NCBI RefSeq assembly: GCF_048263965.1
Contig: NZ_JBLXDO010000024.1
Coordinates: 1-64,000 of the forward strand
Length of the DNA: 64,000 nt
Direction of reading: 5' to 3'
Origin: Ferrimonas sp048263965
GTDB taxonomy: Bacteria; Pseudomonadota; Gammaproteobacteria; Enterobacterales; Shewanellaceae
Both the position numbers and the translations under genes were made by a program. Positions 52,373 through 60,984 of this stretch are shown here, one piece after another. Below the pieces are notes generated by a model that saw only the letters and a list, made by a program, of their open reading frames with translations, had not been told where the DNA came from and made no database searches. Position 1 is the stretch's first letter; each line of letters starts with the position of its first letter.

Positions 52373-52612
52373 CCCTCTCTCCTGTTCTCTTTTCTGTCGA
52401 CTACTACCGGCATTGTAGGTGTTGGTCATTGATTTTTCACTGGCAAACGAGCACCTCGGTGGCGGCAGGAACGGGAACGCTCTTCGTTGTTTAGGCTGCG
52501 GAAATGGCGGAAAAATGTGAAATAAGTTGGTGTGAGGAAAAGAGATGTGTGCGGCAGTCTCCAAATGTGACCATTTTGTGAGGTCGAAAAGCAACCAAAA
52601 CAAACGAATTTA

Positions 52613-52626
52613 TTGATGAGGATCAA
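52613..52626 (+). promoter_or_regulatory. FNR-type box upstream of napF
   Basis: TTGAT-GAGG-ATCAA, a perfect match to the FNR consensus, centred about 125 bases upstream of napF. A TATATC (52654-52659) sits at a suitable distance downstream. Anaerobic induction of nap genes by FNR is well established in enterics. Confidence 0.7.
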
Positions 52627-52744
52627 TCGAAACTCCATCTATTTCCTATTGGGTATATCCCCCACTTGAACCCGGCGGTTACATTGCGTCCGAGTTTGAA
52701 GATTTCTCAGGCAGAAGCCTGATTTATTTGACTGGGACAACAAG

Positions 52745-53230
52745 ATGGCACGTTCTCCGCTGTGGCGCAGCGCCACCGGCCGCAAGGCCCAGGTACTGCG
52801 GATGCCACACCTGGTTTCAGAGGAAGAGTTTGTTGATGGTTGCACGCGCTGTCACCAATGCCTCTCCTCCTGTGAAACCGGCGTTATCGTCATCGGCGCA
52901 GGGGGTTTCCCCGAGCTGGACTTTAACAAGGCGGAGTGCAGTTTTTGTGGACAGTGCGCCAAGGCATGTGGGGAGGCCCTTTTTCGGGATTCGGAGCACT
53001 CCCCCTGGCCCTACCGCGTGGCACTGGACGACACCTGCCTAACCTTGCAGGGCATAGAGTGTCGCAGCTGTGCCGACGCCTGCGATATGGCCGCCATCAG
53101 CTTCAAGCCGACAATTGGTATCTCTCATCCGGTTCTCTCAACGGCTTGTAATGGTTGCGGCGCCTGTCTACCTCGTTGTCCCAGTCAATCCCTCTCTTTG
53201 CAGATACCCAAGGAGTCTGCCCATGAATGA
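52745..53230 (+). CDS. napF: Ferredoxin-type protein NapF
   Basis: Cytoplasmic iron-sulfur protein that interacts with the NapA precursor and may help its cluster assembly. It has 161 residues. Three ferredoxin-type clusters are visible in CTRCHQCLSSC, CSFCGQCAKAC and CNGCGACLPRCP, with extra cysteines in CRSCADAC. It is the first gene of napFDABC and overlaps napD by eight bases. Confidence 0.93.
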   Translation: MARSPLWRSATGRKAQVLRMPHLVSEEEFVDGCTRCHQCLSSCETGVIVIGAGGFPELDFNKAECSFCGQCAKACGEALFRDSEHSPWPYRVALDDTCLTLQGIECRSCADACDMAAISFKPTIGISHPVLSTACNGCGACLPRCPSQSLSLQIPKESAHE

Positions 53231-53465
53231 ACACATCTGTTCATTGGTTGTGAACACCCAGCCGGAGAAACGGTTCGCGGTGGAAACCAGCCTCAATGAG
53301 CTGCCCGGAGTCAGCGTCGAGGTCAACGACCCCTCCGGCAAGATGGTGGTCCTGCTGACACACACACATCAAAACTCCCAGGTGGAGTGCATTGACCAGA
53401 TCAAAGGGTTGCAGGGTGTAGGCGCAACCTCCCTGATCTATCACCAAAAAATTTCTAACGACTGA
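53223..53465 (+). CDS. napD: NapA signal-peptide-binding chaperone NapD
   Basis: 80 residues, ferredoxin-like fold chaperone that binds the Tat signal of NapA and prevents premature export. Family pattern: ICSLVVNTQPEKRFAVETSLNELPGVSV and then KMVVLLTHTHQ. The start is inside the napF end, so it is translationally coupled. Confidence 0.93.
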   Translation: MNEHICSLVVNTQPEKRFAVETSLNELPGVSVEVNDPSGKMVVLLTHTHQNSQVECIDQIKGLQGVGATSLIYHQKISND

Positions 53466-53490
53466 CCGTAAAAGGTTCAAGGAATAGATG

Positions 53491-55983
53491 ATGAAACTAT
53501 CACGTCGAGACTTTGTAAAAGCGCAAGCCATCGCGGCCGGCGCTGCTGCGGCTAACCTGGCCGTCCCCGCTGCTGCCAAGGGGATCATCGCCACCCGCAA
53601 CGACGACACCATTGTTTGGGATAAAGCGCCTTGCCGTTTCTGTGGCACCGGCTGCTCCGTTCTGGTCGGCACCAACCAGGGTAAGGTGGTGGCGGTCCAG
53701 GGTGACCCTCAGGCGCCGGTGAACCGTGGCCTGACCTGCATCAAGGGCTACTTCCTGCCCAAGATCATGTACGGAAAGGACCGTCTGACTCAGCCCATGC
53801 TGCGTAAGAGCAACGGCAAGTACGACAAGAATGGTGAGTTTACTCCGGTCTCCTGGGATGAGGCCTTCGACGTGATGGCCGACAAGTTCAAAGCGGCCCT
53901 GAAAGAGAAGGGCCCGACCTCTGTGGGCATGTTCGGCTCCGGTCAGTGGACGGTGTGGGAAGGCTACGCCGCCGCCAAGCTGTATAAAGCCGGTTTCCGT
54001 TCCAACAACATCGATCCCAACGCCCGTCACTGTATGGCTTCCGCCGTGGGTGGCTTCATGCGAACCTTCGGCATCGATGAGCCCATGGGCTGCTACGACG
54101 ACCTGGAGCAGGCTGATGCCTTCGTCCTCTGGGGCTCCAACATGGCTGAGATGCACCCCATCCTCTGGTCTCGCTTGAGTGCCCGCAAGCTCTCCGCAGA
54201 GCACGTGAAGGTGGCGGTACTCTCCACCTATGAGCACCGCAGCTTCGAGCTGGCGGACAACCCAATGGTGTTCACCCCTCAGACTGACCTGGCGATCCTC
54301 AACTTCATCGCCAACTACATCATTCAGAATGACAAGGTGAACCACGACTTCGTCAACAAACACACCAACTTCCGCAAGGGGATCACCGACATCGGCTACG
54401 GCCTGCGTCCCGAGCATCCTCTGGAGAAGGCGGCGAAGAACCCCGGCAAGGGCGGATCCGAAGCCATCGACTTCGAGCAGTTCAAGAAGTTTGTTGCCGA
54501 CTACGACGTCGACACCGTTGCCAAGCTCTCTGGCGTGGAAGCGGACAAGCTGATCGCCCTGGCAGAGCTGTATGCCGACCCGAATCGCAAGGTGGTGTCC
54601 TACTGGACCATGGGCTTCAACCAGCACACCCGCGGCGTGTGGGCCAACAACCTGGTGTACAACATCCACCTGCTCACCGGTAAGATCTCCCAGCCCGGCA
54701 ACGGTCCCTTCTCCCTGACCGGCCAGCCCTCCGCTTGTGGCACCGCCCGGGAAGTGGGCACCTTCGCCCACCGTCTGCCCGCAGACATGGTGGTGAAGAA
54801 CCCCAAACACCGAGCCTACTCAGAGAAGATCTGGAAGCTGCCCGAGGGCACCATCCCGCCTAAGCCCGGCTACCACGCCGTGCTGCAGGATCGCATGCTC
54901 AAAGACCGTAAGCTCAACGCCTACTGGGTGATGTGCAACAACAACATGCAGGCCGGCCCCAACATCAACGAGGAGCGTCTGCCCGGCTATCGCGACCCTG
55001 CCAACTTCGTGGTGGTGTCCGATCCCTACCCAACGGTGACCGCCATGGCCGCCGACCTGATCCTGCCCACCGCCATGTGGGTCGAGAAAGAGGGCGCCTA
55101 CGGCAACGCCGAGCGTCGTACCCAGTTCTGGTACCAGCAGGTGAAGGCGCCAGGGCAGGCAAAATCTGACCTGTGGCAGCTGGTGGAGTTCTCCAAACGC
55201 TTCAAGGTTGAAGAGGTGTGGCCCGAAGAGCTGCTGGCCCAGAAGCCTGAGTACCGCGGTAAGACCCTGTTCGATGTTCTCTACGCCAATGGCCAGGTGA
55301 ATCAGTACAGCCTGGATGAGGTGCCCGCCGAGCGTCTGAATGACGATGCCCGCGCCGCAGGCTTCTACATCCAGAAGGGGCTGTTCGAGGAGTATGCCAC
55401 CTTCGGTCGCGGCAAGGCCCACGACCTGGCGGACTTCGACACCTATCACCAGGTGCGTGGCCTGCGCTGGCCCGTGGTCAACGGTCAGGAGACCAAGTGG
55501 CGCTTCAAAGAGGGAGCCGATCCCTATGTGAAGGCGGGCAGCGATTTCCAATTCTATGGCAAGCCTGATGGCAAGGCGGTGATCTTCGCACTGCCCTTCG
55601 AGCCGGCGGCGGAGTCCCCGGATGGCGAGTTCGACCTGTGGCTCTCCACCGGCCGGGTTCTGGAGCACTGGCACACCGGCACCATGACCCAGCGGGTACC
55701 CGAGCTGTACAAGGCGTTCCCCGATGCCGTGGTGTTCATGCACCCACTGGATGCCAAGGAGCGCGGCCTGCGCCGTGGCGACAAGGTGATGGTGAGCTCT
55801 CGCCGCGGTGAGGTGGAGACCATGGTGGAAACCCGTGGTCGCAACAAGCCGCCTCGTGGCCTGGTCTTCATGCCCTTCTTCGACGCCAGCACCCTGGTCA
55901 ACAAGCTGACCCTGGATGCCACCGACCCGCTGTCGAAGGAGACCGACTACAAGAAGTGCGCCGTCAAGGTGCGTAAGGCCTGA
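53491..55983 (+). CDS. napA: Periplasmic nitrate reductase catalytic subunit NapA
   Basis: Molybdenum-bis-MGD enzyme reducing nitrate to nitrite in the periplasm. I chose ATG 53491, 7 bases after AAGGA, over the adjacent ATG 53488. The 830 residues (E. coli 828) begin with a Tat signal containing SRRDFVK and an Ala-rich stretch. [4Fe-4S] ligands are C48, C51, C55 and C83. The molybdenum-ligating Cys181 lies in NARHCMAS. The rest follows NapA throughout, so a formate dehydrogenase assignment is excluded. Confidence 0.97.
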   Translation: MKLSRRDFVKAQAIAAGAAAANLAVPAAAKGIIATRNDDTIVWDKAPCRFCGTGCSVLVGTNQGKVVAVQGDPQAPVNRGLTCIKGYFLPKIMYGKDRLTQPMLRKSNGKYDKNGEFTPVSWDEAFDVMADKFKAALKEKGPTSVGMFGSGQWTVWEGYAAAKLYKAGFRSNNIDPNARHCMASAVGGFMRTFGIDEPMGCYDDLEQADAFVLWGSNMAEMHPILWSRLSARKLSAEHVKVAVLSTYEHRSFELADNPMVFTPQTDLAILNFIANYIIQNDKVNHDFVNKHTNFRKGITDIGYGLRPEHPLEKAAKNPGKGGSEAIDFEQFKKFVADYDVDTVAKLSGVEADKLIALAELYADPNRKVVSYWTMGFNQHTRGVWANNLVYNIHLLTGKISQPGNGPFSLTGQPSACGTAREVGTFAHRLPADMVVKNPKHRAYSEKIWKLPEGTIPPKPGYHAVLQDRMLKDRKLNAYWVMCNNNMQAGPNINEERLPGYRDPANFVVVSDPYPTVTAMAADLILPTAMWVEKEGAYGNAERRTQFWYQQVKAPGQAKSDLWQLVEFSKRFKVEEVWPEELLAQKPEYRGKTLFDVLYANGQVNQYSLDEVPAERLNDDARAAGFYIQKGLFEEYATFGRGKAHDLADFDTYHQVRGLRWPVVNGQETKWRFKEGADPYVKAGSDFQFYGKPDGKAVIFALPFEPAAESPDGEFDLWLSTGRVLEHWHTGTMTQRVPELYKAFPDAVVFMHPLDAKERGLRRGDKVMVSSRRGEVETMVETRGRNKPPRGLVFMPFFDASTLVNKLTLDATDPLSKETDYKKCAVKVRKA

Positions 55984-56033
55984 TTGAGAGATGGGCCCTG
56001 CGGGGCCCCTTGCCAAAAGAATTGGAGAACACC

Positions 56034-56480
56034 ATGAAACTTCGAATTGCCCTGTGTGGCGCACTTCTGCTTCCCCTGGCGGTCTTTGCCGTCGAAGAAC
56101 ACCAGTTTGGCATGCGCTCAGACGTGCCTCTTGAAGAGACCAATAAGGCTCCGGGATTGAAGAAGGTCCTCAAGGAGATCGACCGTCAGGCGCTGAACTA
56201 TGTGAACCAGCCACCGCTGGTGCCTCACAAGGTTCAGGGTTATCAGATCACCCAGTCCACCAACCGCTGCCTGCAGTGCCACGACGTGGACAACTACCTG
56301 ACCACCGGCGCGCCGCGGGTCAGCCCAACCCACTTTACCGATCGTGACGGCATCGTTCTGCCTCACGTGGCACCCCGTCGCTACCTGTGCCTGCAGTGCC
56401 ATGTGACCCAGGCGGATGCCAAGCCTCCGGTGGCCAACACCTTCGAAGGCCTGGGCCAGTTTGGCAAAGATAAGGAGTAA
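56034..56480 (+). CDS. napB: Diheme cytochrome c subunit NapB
   Basis: Electron donor to NapA; 148 residues. A signal peptide (about 1-19) is followed by two CxxCH sites, CLQCHDV (C79-H83) and CLQCHVT (C119-H123). The histidines LVPHKVQGYQIT and VSPTHFTDRDG supply the distal heme ligands, as in NapB. ATG 56034 follows TTGGAGAACACC. The gene is followed four bases later by napC. Confidence 0.96.
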   Translation: MKLRIALCGALLLPLAVFAVEEHQFGMRSDVPLEETNKAPGLKKVLKEIDRQALNYVNQPPLVPHKVQGYQITQSTNRCLQCHDVDNYLTTGAPRVSPTHFTDRDGIVLPHVAPRRYLCLQCHVTQADAKPPVANTFEGLGQFGKDKE

Positions 56481-56483
56481 GCC

Positions 56484-57095
56484 ATGAAACTACCTGGCTT
56501 TATCGGTCGAATTTGGGGCTGGCTCCGCCGCCCCAGTGGCAAGGCGCTTGGCAGCCTGCTGCTGGTGGGCTTTGTGGGGGGCATCATGTTCTGGGGTGCG
56601 TTTAACACCGGCATGGAGATGACCAACCGTGAAGAGTTCTGCATCGGCTGTCATGAGATGGAGGCGAACGTCTACGAGGAGTACGTGACCACAGTTCACT
56701 ACAACAACCGCAGCGGCGTGCGTGCCACCTGTCCTGACTGCCATGTGCCTAAGGACTGGACTCATAAGATGGTGCGTAAGATCCAGGCGTCCAAGGAGTT
56801 GTGGGGTAAGGCGATCGGTATCGTAGATACGCCGAAGAAGTTCAGTGATCATCGTCTGATTATGGCGGAACGGGAGTGGGCGCGGATGCGCAAAACCGAC
56901 TCTCAGGAGTGCCGCAACTGCCACAACTTTGAGTTTATGGACTTCACCGAGCAGAAAGGGGTGGCCGCTCGCATGCATGCCTCTGCCAGCGAGCTGGGCA
57001 AGACCTGCATCGACTGCCACAAGGGCATCGCCCATAAGCTGCCTGAAAACTACCAAGGCAACGACGCCATCTCTGAGACTCTGGCGGCTCATTAA
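56484..57095 (+). CDS. napC: Tetraheme quinol dehydrogenase NapC
   Basis: Membrane-anchored NapC/NirT cytochrome that oxidises menaquinol or ubiquinol and passes electrons to NapB. It has 203 residues, with one transmembrane helix at about 20-40. Four heme sites are seen: CIGCHEM, CPDCHVP, CRNCHNF and CIDCHKG. The presence of NapC and absence of napG/napH make this a nap-alpha-type cluster. Last gene of the operon. Confidence 0.96.
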   Translation: MKLPGFIGRIWGWLRRPSGKALGSLLLVGFVGGIMFWGAFNTGMEMTNREEFCIGCHEMEANVYEEYVTTVHYNNRSGVRATCPDCHVPKDWTHKMVRKIQASKELWGKAIGIVDTPKKFSDHRLIMAEREWARMRKTDSQECRNCHNFEFMDFTEQKGVAARMHASASELGKTCIDCHKGIAHKLPENYQGNDAISETLAAH

Positions 57096-57141
57096 GGGAC
57101 AGCATTTGGCCCGGATACCAGTCAGTCGGGCCAGATAGACT

Positions 57142-57173
57142 AAGGGGGAATCCATTGGATTCCCCCTTGTTTT
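57142..57173 (+). terminator. Terminator of the nap operon
   Basis: AAGGGGGAATCC-ATT-GGATTCCCCCTT followed by GTTTTT. Confidence 0.85.
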
Positions 57174-57192
57174 TGTTTACGACTTATCGCGT

Positions 57193-57846
57193 TCAGGCGG
57201 CACTCAGGTGACCGGCGATCTCCCTAAGGTCGTTGATGAAGGTGTCCACCGGCTGACCGCCACTGATGATGTACTCATCGTTGATGATGAAGGCGGGCAC
57301 CGAAGTGATGCCCAGACGCACATACTTCATCTGGTCCTTGCGCACCTCATCGCCGTATTGGTCGCTCTCCAGTACCTCTTTAGCGCCAGTGGCGTTCAGG
57401 CCTGCGGCCTCGGCACACTGAATCAGGGCGTCGTGGTCACTGGGGTTGCCCCCATTGGTGAAGTAGAGGTGGAACAGGTGCTGTTGCAGGGCGGACTGCT
57501 TGCCCTTGAGCTCGGCCCAATGAAGCAGACGGTGGGCGTCGAAGGTGTTGTAGGTGGTGGGCTGACGGTCCAGATGCATCTCAAAGCCAAGGCGATTGGC
57601 TCGCTTGTCCAGCACCAGTTGGTTCTGTCCGACCTGGGCGTCGGTGTAGCCATATTTATTCTTCAGATTTTCGGTTCTTGGCTGGCCTTCTGGGCCCAGA
57701 TGGGGGTTGATCTCGAAGGGTTGCCAATGGATCTCGGCGTCCAGTTCTCCATGGAGTTCGGTCAGCGCCTTCTCAAGCGCCTTATAACCTATGATGCACC
57801 AGGGGCAAGTGACGTCCGAGACGATGTCGATACGCAGATGGTTCAT
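57193..57846 (-). CDS. DsbA-family oxidoreductase (FrnE-like)
   Basis: 217 residues, thioredoxin fold with active-site CPWC at 14-17 (DVTCPWCIIG) and a helical insertion, and no signal peptide, so cytoplasmic. The cis-Pro loop is in GITSVPAFIIND. FrnE-type proteins act as thiol isomerases or oxidoreductases, with stress-response roles reported in some bacteria; the substrate here is unknown. Converges with napC across its terminator. A CRP-like palindrome lies 160 bases upstream. Confidence 0.88.
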   Translation of the reverse strand: MNHLRIDIVSDVTCPWCIIGYKALEKALTELHGELDAEIHWQPFEINPHLGPEGQPRTENLKNKYGYTDAQVGQNQLVLDKRANRLGFEMHLDRQPTTYNTFDAHRLLHWAELKGKQSALQQHLFHLYFTNGGNPSDHDALIQCAEAAGLNATGAKEVLESDQYGDEVRKDQMKYVRLGITSVPAFIINDEYIISGGQPVDTFINDLREIAGHLSAA

Positions 57847-58007
57847 TGTTTTATCACCAAATCAGGTTCGAAACTCCACACTACTGGGTAACGTTGTAGG
57901 GGTCAATCGACCCATTGGCAGTATAGATTAACAATGTTTCACAATTGCTCGCAGGGTCAAGATCTGACCTGAACTGGGATCGTTGGCACATCTAAATAAG
58001 TTTGGGC

Positions 58008-58021
58008 GTGATCCTGATCAC
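58008..58021. promoter_or_regulatory. CRP-like palindrome
   Basis: GTGATC-CT-GATCAC, a perfect GTGA-N6-TCAC core. It overlaps the stop codon of the 58018 gene and precedes the FrnE-like gene. Possibly fortuitous. Confidence 0.3.
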
Positions 58022-58812
58022 TGGTTGGAGAGGGCTTGACCCAGGGGCTGGAAGTAACGGTGCACCATGGTGTTAATCAACTGTAAATGGTCGGCCATGG
58101 GGTAGGCCCCCGCCTGGGCCAGCTTGCCCTGTTTGGTGCCACTGACCAGGTAGTGGTTCTTTATCTGGTGATCCTGGATGCAGGCCTCAAAAGCCCTGGC
58201 CATCAGTTCTGTTGGCAGCGAGAAGTAGCGCCGTCCCAATTGGTCGTCCAGCGCCAGTGCACTCTGCACAAACTCGCCATGGGCCTGCTTATCCGGGGCA
58301 AACACCGCATTAAACAGCTCTGACAGCCTCTGGTTCAGCGGATGGGGCTGCATCGGTTGCTGCAGCAGCCACAGGTTGCTGGCAAAGGCAGTGGCCTTGG
58401 CCGGGGTGACAAAGGCCTTGGCGGCGATGTGATGATCGAAGGCGTGCCAGTACTCGTGCGCCAGGGCACCGGCACCGGCGTTTTTTGCCAGGGCCAGGGT
58501 GCGGGCGGCCGGTTCGTAGTGGGCCTGGCTGTGGGGGCTGCCTCCGGTGCCAAACGCCAGGTGCAGCTTGCCTCTGAGTCCTATGACTTGCGGGGGAACA
58601 TTGAGGATGTAGGCCAGGTCTGCCATGGCGTCGAACACCAGGTTAGCCGCCAATTGCTGCTCAGTGCGGGTGACCCAGCGTCCCACTCTGACCCCGGCCA
58701 GGCCAAACTGGTCACGGATCTCGGCAAAGGATACATCGTCGCCACAGCGGTAATCCGGCCCGCGGCGAAAGTGCTGGCGGTGCAGAGCACCTGGAGAAGT
58801 CGTGTCGCTCAT
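58018..58812 (-). CDS. HEXXH-motif protein of a conserved unknown family (CLCA_X/LPD1-like)
   Basis: 264 residues. The central segment GALAHEYWHAFDHH contains a metallopeptidase-type HEYWH motif, at about 117-121. Flanking segments (FRRGPDYRCGDDVSFAEIRDQFG; YFSLPTELMARAFEA) resemble proteins that I have seen named CLCA_X family or carrying an LPD1-like domain. No signal peptide, so probably cytoplasmic. Whether it is an active protease is unknown; a glutamate downstream (PTELMAR) could be the third zinc ligand, which is inference. Confidence 0.6.
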   Translation of the reverse strand: MSDTTSPGALHRQHFRRGPDYRCGDDVSFAEIRDQFGLAGVRVGRWVTRTEQQLAANLVFDAMADLAYILNVPPQVIGLRGKLHLAFGTGGSPHSQAHYEPAARTLALAKNAGAGALAHEYWHAFDHHIAAKAFVTPAKATAFASNLWLLQQPMQPHPLNQRLSELFNAVFAPDKQAHGEFVQSALALDDQLGRRYFSLPTELMARAFEACIQDHQIKNHYLVSGTKQGKLAQAGAYPMADHLQLINTMVHRYFQPLGQALSNQ

Positions 58813-58977
58813 GGGGGGATCTATACCCCAGGGGACTGCATCCTACAAGGGCAGGATGCACCACCAGGGCGCAACCTCTCAGGGGCACCTTGGCTAAGAT
58901 GCTGATTGTCAGCAGCTTTGACACTGGCATGGAATTGGCTTGGGGTTCAGGTTTGGGTGAAGAGCAAGGAGTACCCC

Positions 58978-59358
58978 ATGAAGTTCTATTCACGACGGGT
59001 GGTTAAGCCCGAAGATCTGAATCCGGCCGAGATGCTGTTCGGTGGTCGCCTGCTCAGTTGGATAGATGAGGAAGCGGCCATCTTCGCCGCCTGCCAGATG
59101 GAGAGCACCAGGCTGGTCACCAAGTGCATCTCCGCCATCGACTTTCGACGTCCGGCGCTTCAGGGGGACGTGATTGAGTTCGGTCTGGAGCTTACCGGTC
59201 ACGGCAGAACCTCCATCACGGTGCGATGTGAGGTACGCAACAAACTGACCAAGGCGGCGATCGTCACCATCGACGCCATGGTGTTTGTCTGTCTGGACGA
59301 GAGGGGCAAACCGGCCCCTCATGGATTGGGCGCGCGCCTGGCTACTCCTGCAGGGTAA
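58978..59358 (+). CDS. Acyl-CoA thioesterase, hotdog fold (YciA-like)
   Basis: 126 residues from ATG 58978 (AAGGAG upstream). Hotdog-fold pattern: VKPEDLNPAEMLFGGRLLSWIDEEAAIFA with the active-site Glu/Asp pair on the helix. The FRRPALQGDVIEFGLELTGHGRTSITV strand follows. Likely hydrolyses acyl-CoAs; chain preference unknown. The 3' end overlaps that of the convergent DUF952 gene by 17 bases. Confidence 0.85.
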   Translation: MKFYSRRVVKPEDLNPAEMLFGGRLLSWIDEEAAIFAACQMESTRLVTKCISAIDFRRPALQGDVIEFGLELTGHGRTSITVRCEVRNKLTKAAIVTIDAMVFVCLDERGKPAPHGLGARLATPAG

Positions 59359-59701
59359 AGTTGCCGGTTTCCGGCTGATAGTCGAAGTGCAGCAGTTCGG
59401 TAACCATCTCCAGGCTCAACTGGGGAAGTTTGGCGCAGGGCTGGGGCCAGGGCTTGTCGTCGCTGGCGTCATACTCTTTCACGTATTCGGCGAGGCGATC
59501 GCCATCCAGCCGCAGGGCCAGAGGCTCATCGTCTGCGCCGAAGTAGTGGCTGGTGACCTGCTCCAGGGACTGGTAGTAATTCAGGTGGATATGACCATGG
59601 GCCTTGTCGGCACCACATAAAGGGATCAGACCGCTTTCCTGGGCTTGTTGCCACTGGGCCTGGGTTACCACTTTAAAAAGAGAAGGGATCAACGGCATCA
59701 T
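59342..59701 (-). CDS. DUF952 family protein
   Basis: 119 residues. The pattern LIPSLFKVVTQAQWQQAQESG, then DKAHGHIHLNYYQSLEQV and ALRLDGDRL, matches DUF952, small proteins related in fold to ADP-ribosyltransferases. No function known. The start is one of two adjacent ATGs (59701 or 59698). Tail-to-tail overlap with the thioesterase gene. Confidence 0.75.
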   Translation of the reverse strand: MMPLIPSLFKVVTQAQWQQAQESGLIPLCGADKAHGHIHLNYYQSLEQVTSHYFGADDEPLALRLDGDRLAEYVKEYDASDDKPWPQPCAKLPQLSLEMVTELLHFDYQPETGNFTLQE

Positions 59702-59783
59702 GCTCCGTAAGACTCTCGGGAATTCAAGCTATCAGATCAGACCAGATTGGGGAAGCCCCACAAGCGGGAAACTCTCGGGGGTG

Positions 59784-59812
59784 AAAAGGCCCCGGTCATC
59801 AGCCGGGGCATG
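59784..59812 (-). terminator. Terminator of the exported peroxiredoxin-like gene
   Basis: GCCCCGG / CCGGGGC with the minus-strand T-run CCTTTTC following. Confidence 0.7.
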
Positions 59813-59817
59813 CAGGT

Positions 59818-60426
59818 TCAGTTGAGCATCAGTTCTGCGGCGGTCAGGATCAGCTCAGGCGCGACTCGGACTTTGTAGTTGGGGTTGAGGTAGGAGAAGT
59901 GCACCAAGCCGTCGGCGTCCACCAGATAGACCGCCGGGACCGGCAGTACCACCAGATCTGAGCCCTGCCCGGTCACCAGGCGACGCCCCAGTTTGCCCTG
60001 ATAGGCGGCGGAGAGTTCCGGCGTCAGGGTGTAGGCCAGGCCGAAGGCCTCGCTGGCCTCCAGCTGGCGGTCTGACAACAGCAGATAGCCTGTGTCTCCC
60101 GGACCGTCCTGCAGCTGCTCTGCGGGATCCGGAGAGATGGCCACAATCTGCACCCCCATCTTAGAAAATTGGGCTTCGACCCTCTTCAGGCCGGAGAGCT
60201 GGGCATTGCAGCAGGGGCACCAGCCACCGCGATAGAACACCAGCAGTGATGGCTTGCCTCCTAGCCAGGCGCTGAGAGGTTGGGTTCGGCCATCCAGGCT
60301 GGTCAGGGAGGTGTCGGGAATGGTCATGCCGTTGAGCAGGGGGGTGACCTGGGTCGGGGCCGGGGCGATGGCGGCGTGCAATGGCAAGCTCAGCAGCAGA
60401 GCGGCAAAGAGTCCCCAAAGTTTCAT
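59818..60426 (-). CDS. Exported AhpC/TSA-family peroxiredoxin-like protein
   Basis: 202 residues: signal peptide (about 1-20, LSLPLHAAIA) followed by a thioredoxin-fold domain. The redox segment is VFYRGGWCPCCNAQL, with Cys in the position of the peroxidatic site, and VVAISPDPAEQ follows. It resembles the redoxin/AhpC-TSA proteins with a CPxC arrangement. Periplasmic peroxide or disulfide chemistry is likely, with partner unknown. Confidence 0.8.
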   Translation of the reverse strand: MKLWGLFAALLLSLPLHAAIAPAPTQVTPLLNGMTIPDTSLTSLDGRTQPLSAWLGGKPSLLVFYRGGWCPCCNAQLSGLKRVEAQFSKMGVQIVAISPDPAEQLQDGPGDTGYLLLSDRQLEASEAFGLAYTLTPELSAAYQGKLGRRLVTGQGSDLVVLPVPAVYLVDADGLVHFSYLNPNYKVRVAPELILTAAELMLN

Positions 60427-60442
60427 GGTGAGTTCCTTCTTG

Positions 60443-60470
60443 TCTGTTAGGGCGTGTTCGCCCTAACAGA
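60443..60470. repeat. 12-bp perfect palindromic hairpin
   Basis: TCTGTTAGGGCG-TGTT-CGCCCTAACAGA. It separates two genes on the minus strand, with no T-tract on either side. The inner TTAGGGCGTG matches the outer bases of the MITE end at 25420. Confidence 0.55.
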
Positions 60471-60492
60471 CCGGAGCTGCTCAGCGGTTATT

Positions 60493-60891
60493 TCACCCCT
60501 GCATCAGGCTTTGGCAACGGGTCTTGTACTTGCCCATCAGCGGGCCCAGGGAGTTGGGGTCAGGCAGGCTGGCCAGTTGGGCCTGTTTGGCCTGGGCGAT
60601 GGCGGTCTTGGCTGGCTTCTCTCCCCCCAGGTCGGCGGCCCGCTGCTCTGCGGTCAGTGCCGACTGTTGCAGCCTCTGTCCCACCGCCTGCATCTGCGGC
60701 GCATTCATGCCGGCAATGGCGTTGGAGGCGATCTGGTAGTAGGCGGCACACTGCACCAGGCCATCCCACTGCTGTTGGTCATTGGCCGACAGGGCGGGGG
60801 CGTTGGCCTGAGTTTGGTTGACCATCACCGCACCGGCGCCGACCAGACCTGCCAGGATCAATCCGGCAATCACGAGAGAGGACTTCATCAT
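60493..60891 (-). CDS. Small exported or membrane-anchored protein of unknown function
   Basis: 132 residues with an N-terminal hydrophobic helix (about 4-24, signal peptide or anchor). A helical Gln/Ala-rich region follows with three cysteines (QCAAYY, TRCQSL). I recognise no family. It may be cotranscribed with the peroxiredoxin-like gene downstream, though a hairpin lies between. Confidence 0.55.
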   Translation of the reverse strand: MMKSSLVIAGLILAGLVGAGAVMVNQTQANAPALSANDQQQWDGLVQCAAYYQIASNAIAGMNAPQMQAVGQRLQQSALTAEQRAADLGGEKPAKTAIAQAKQAQLASLPDPNSLGPLMGKYKTRCQSLMQG

Positions 60892-60984
60892 TTTCTTCCT
60901 TAGGGTGGTATGCTGAAGACCTTAATTGAGTGTGACCGAGATCGCAAATTTAGCGGAACTGCGATGTCGGCGAATGGAGTGTTC

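Noticed and set aside
53500..56064. Two long minus-strand frames opposite napA
   Set aside because: Both are shadows of napA, which has all catalytic motifs in the plus strand.
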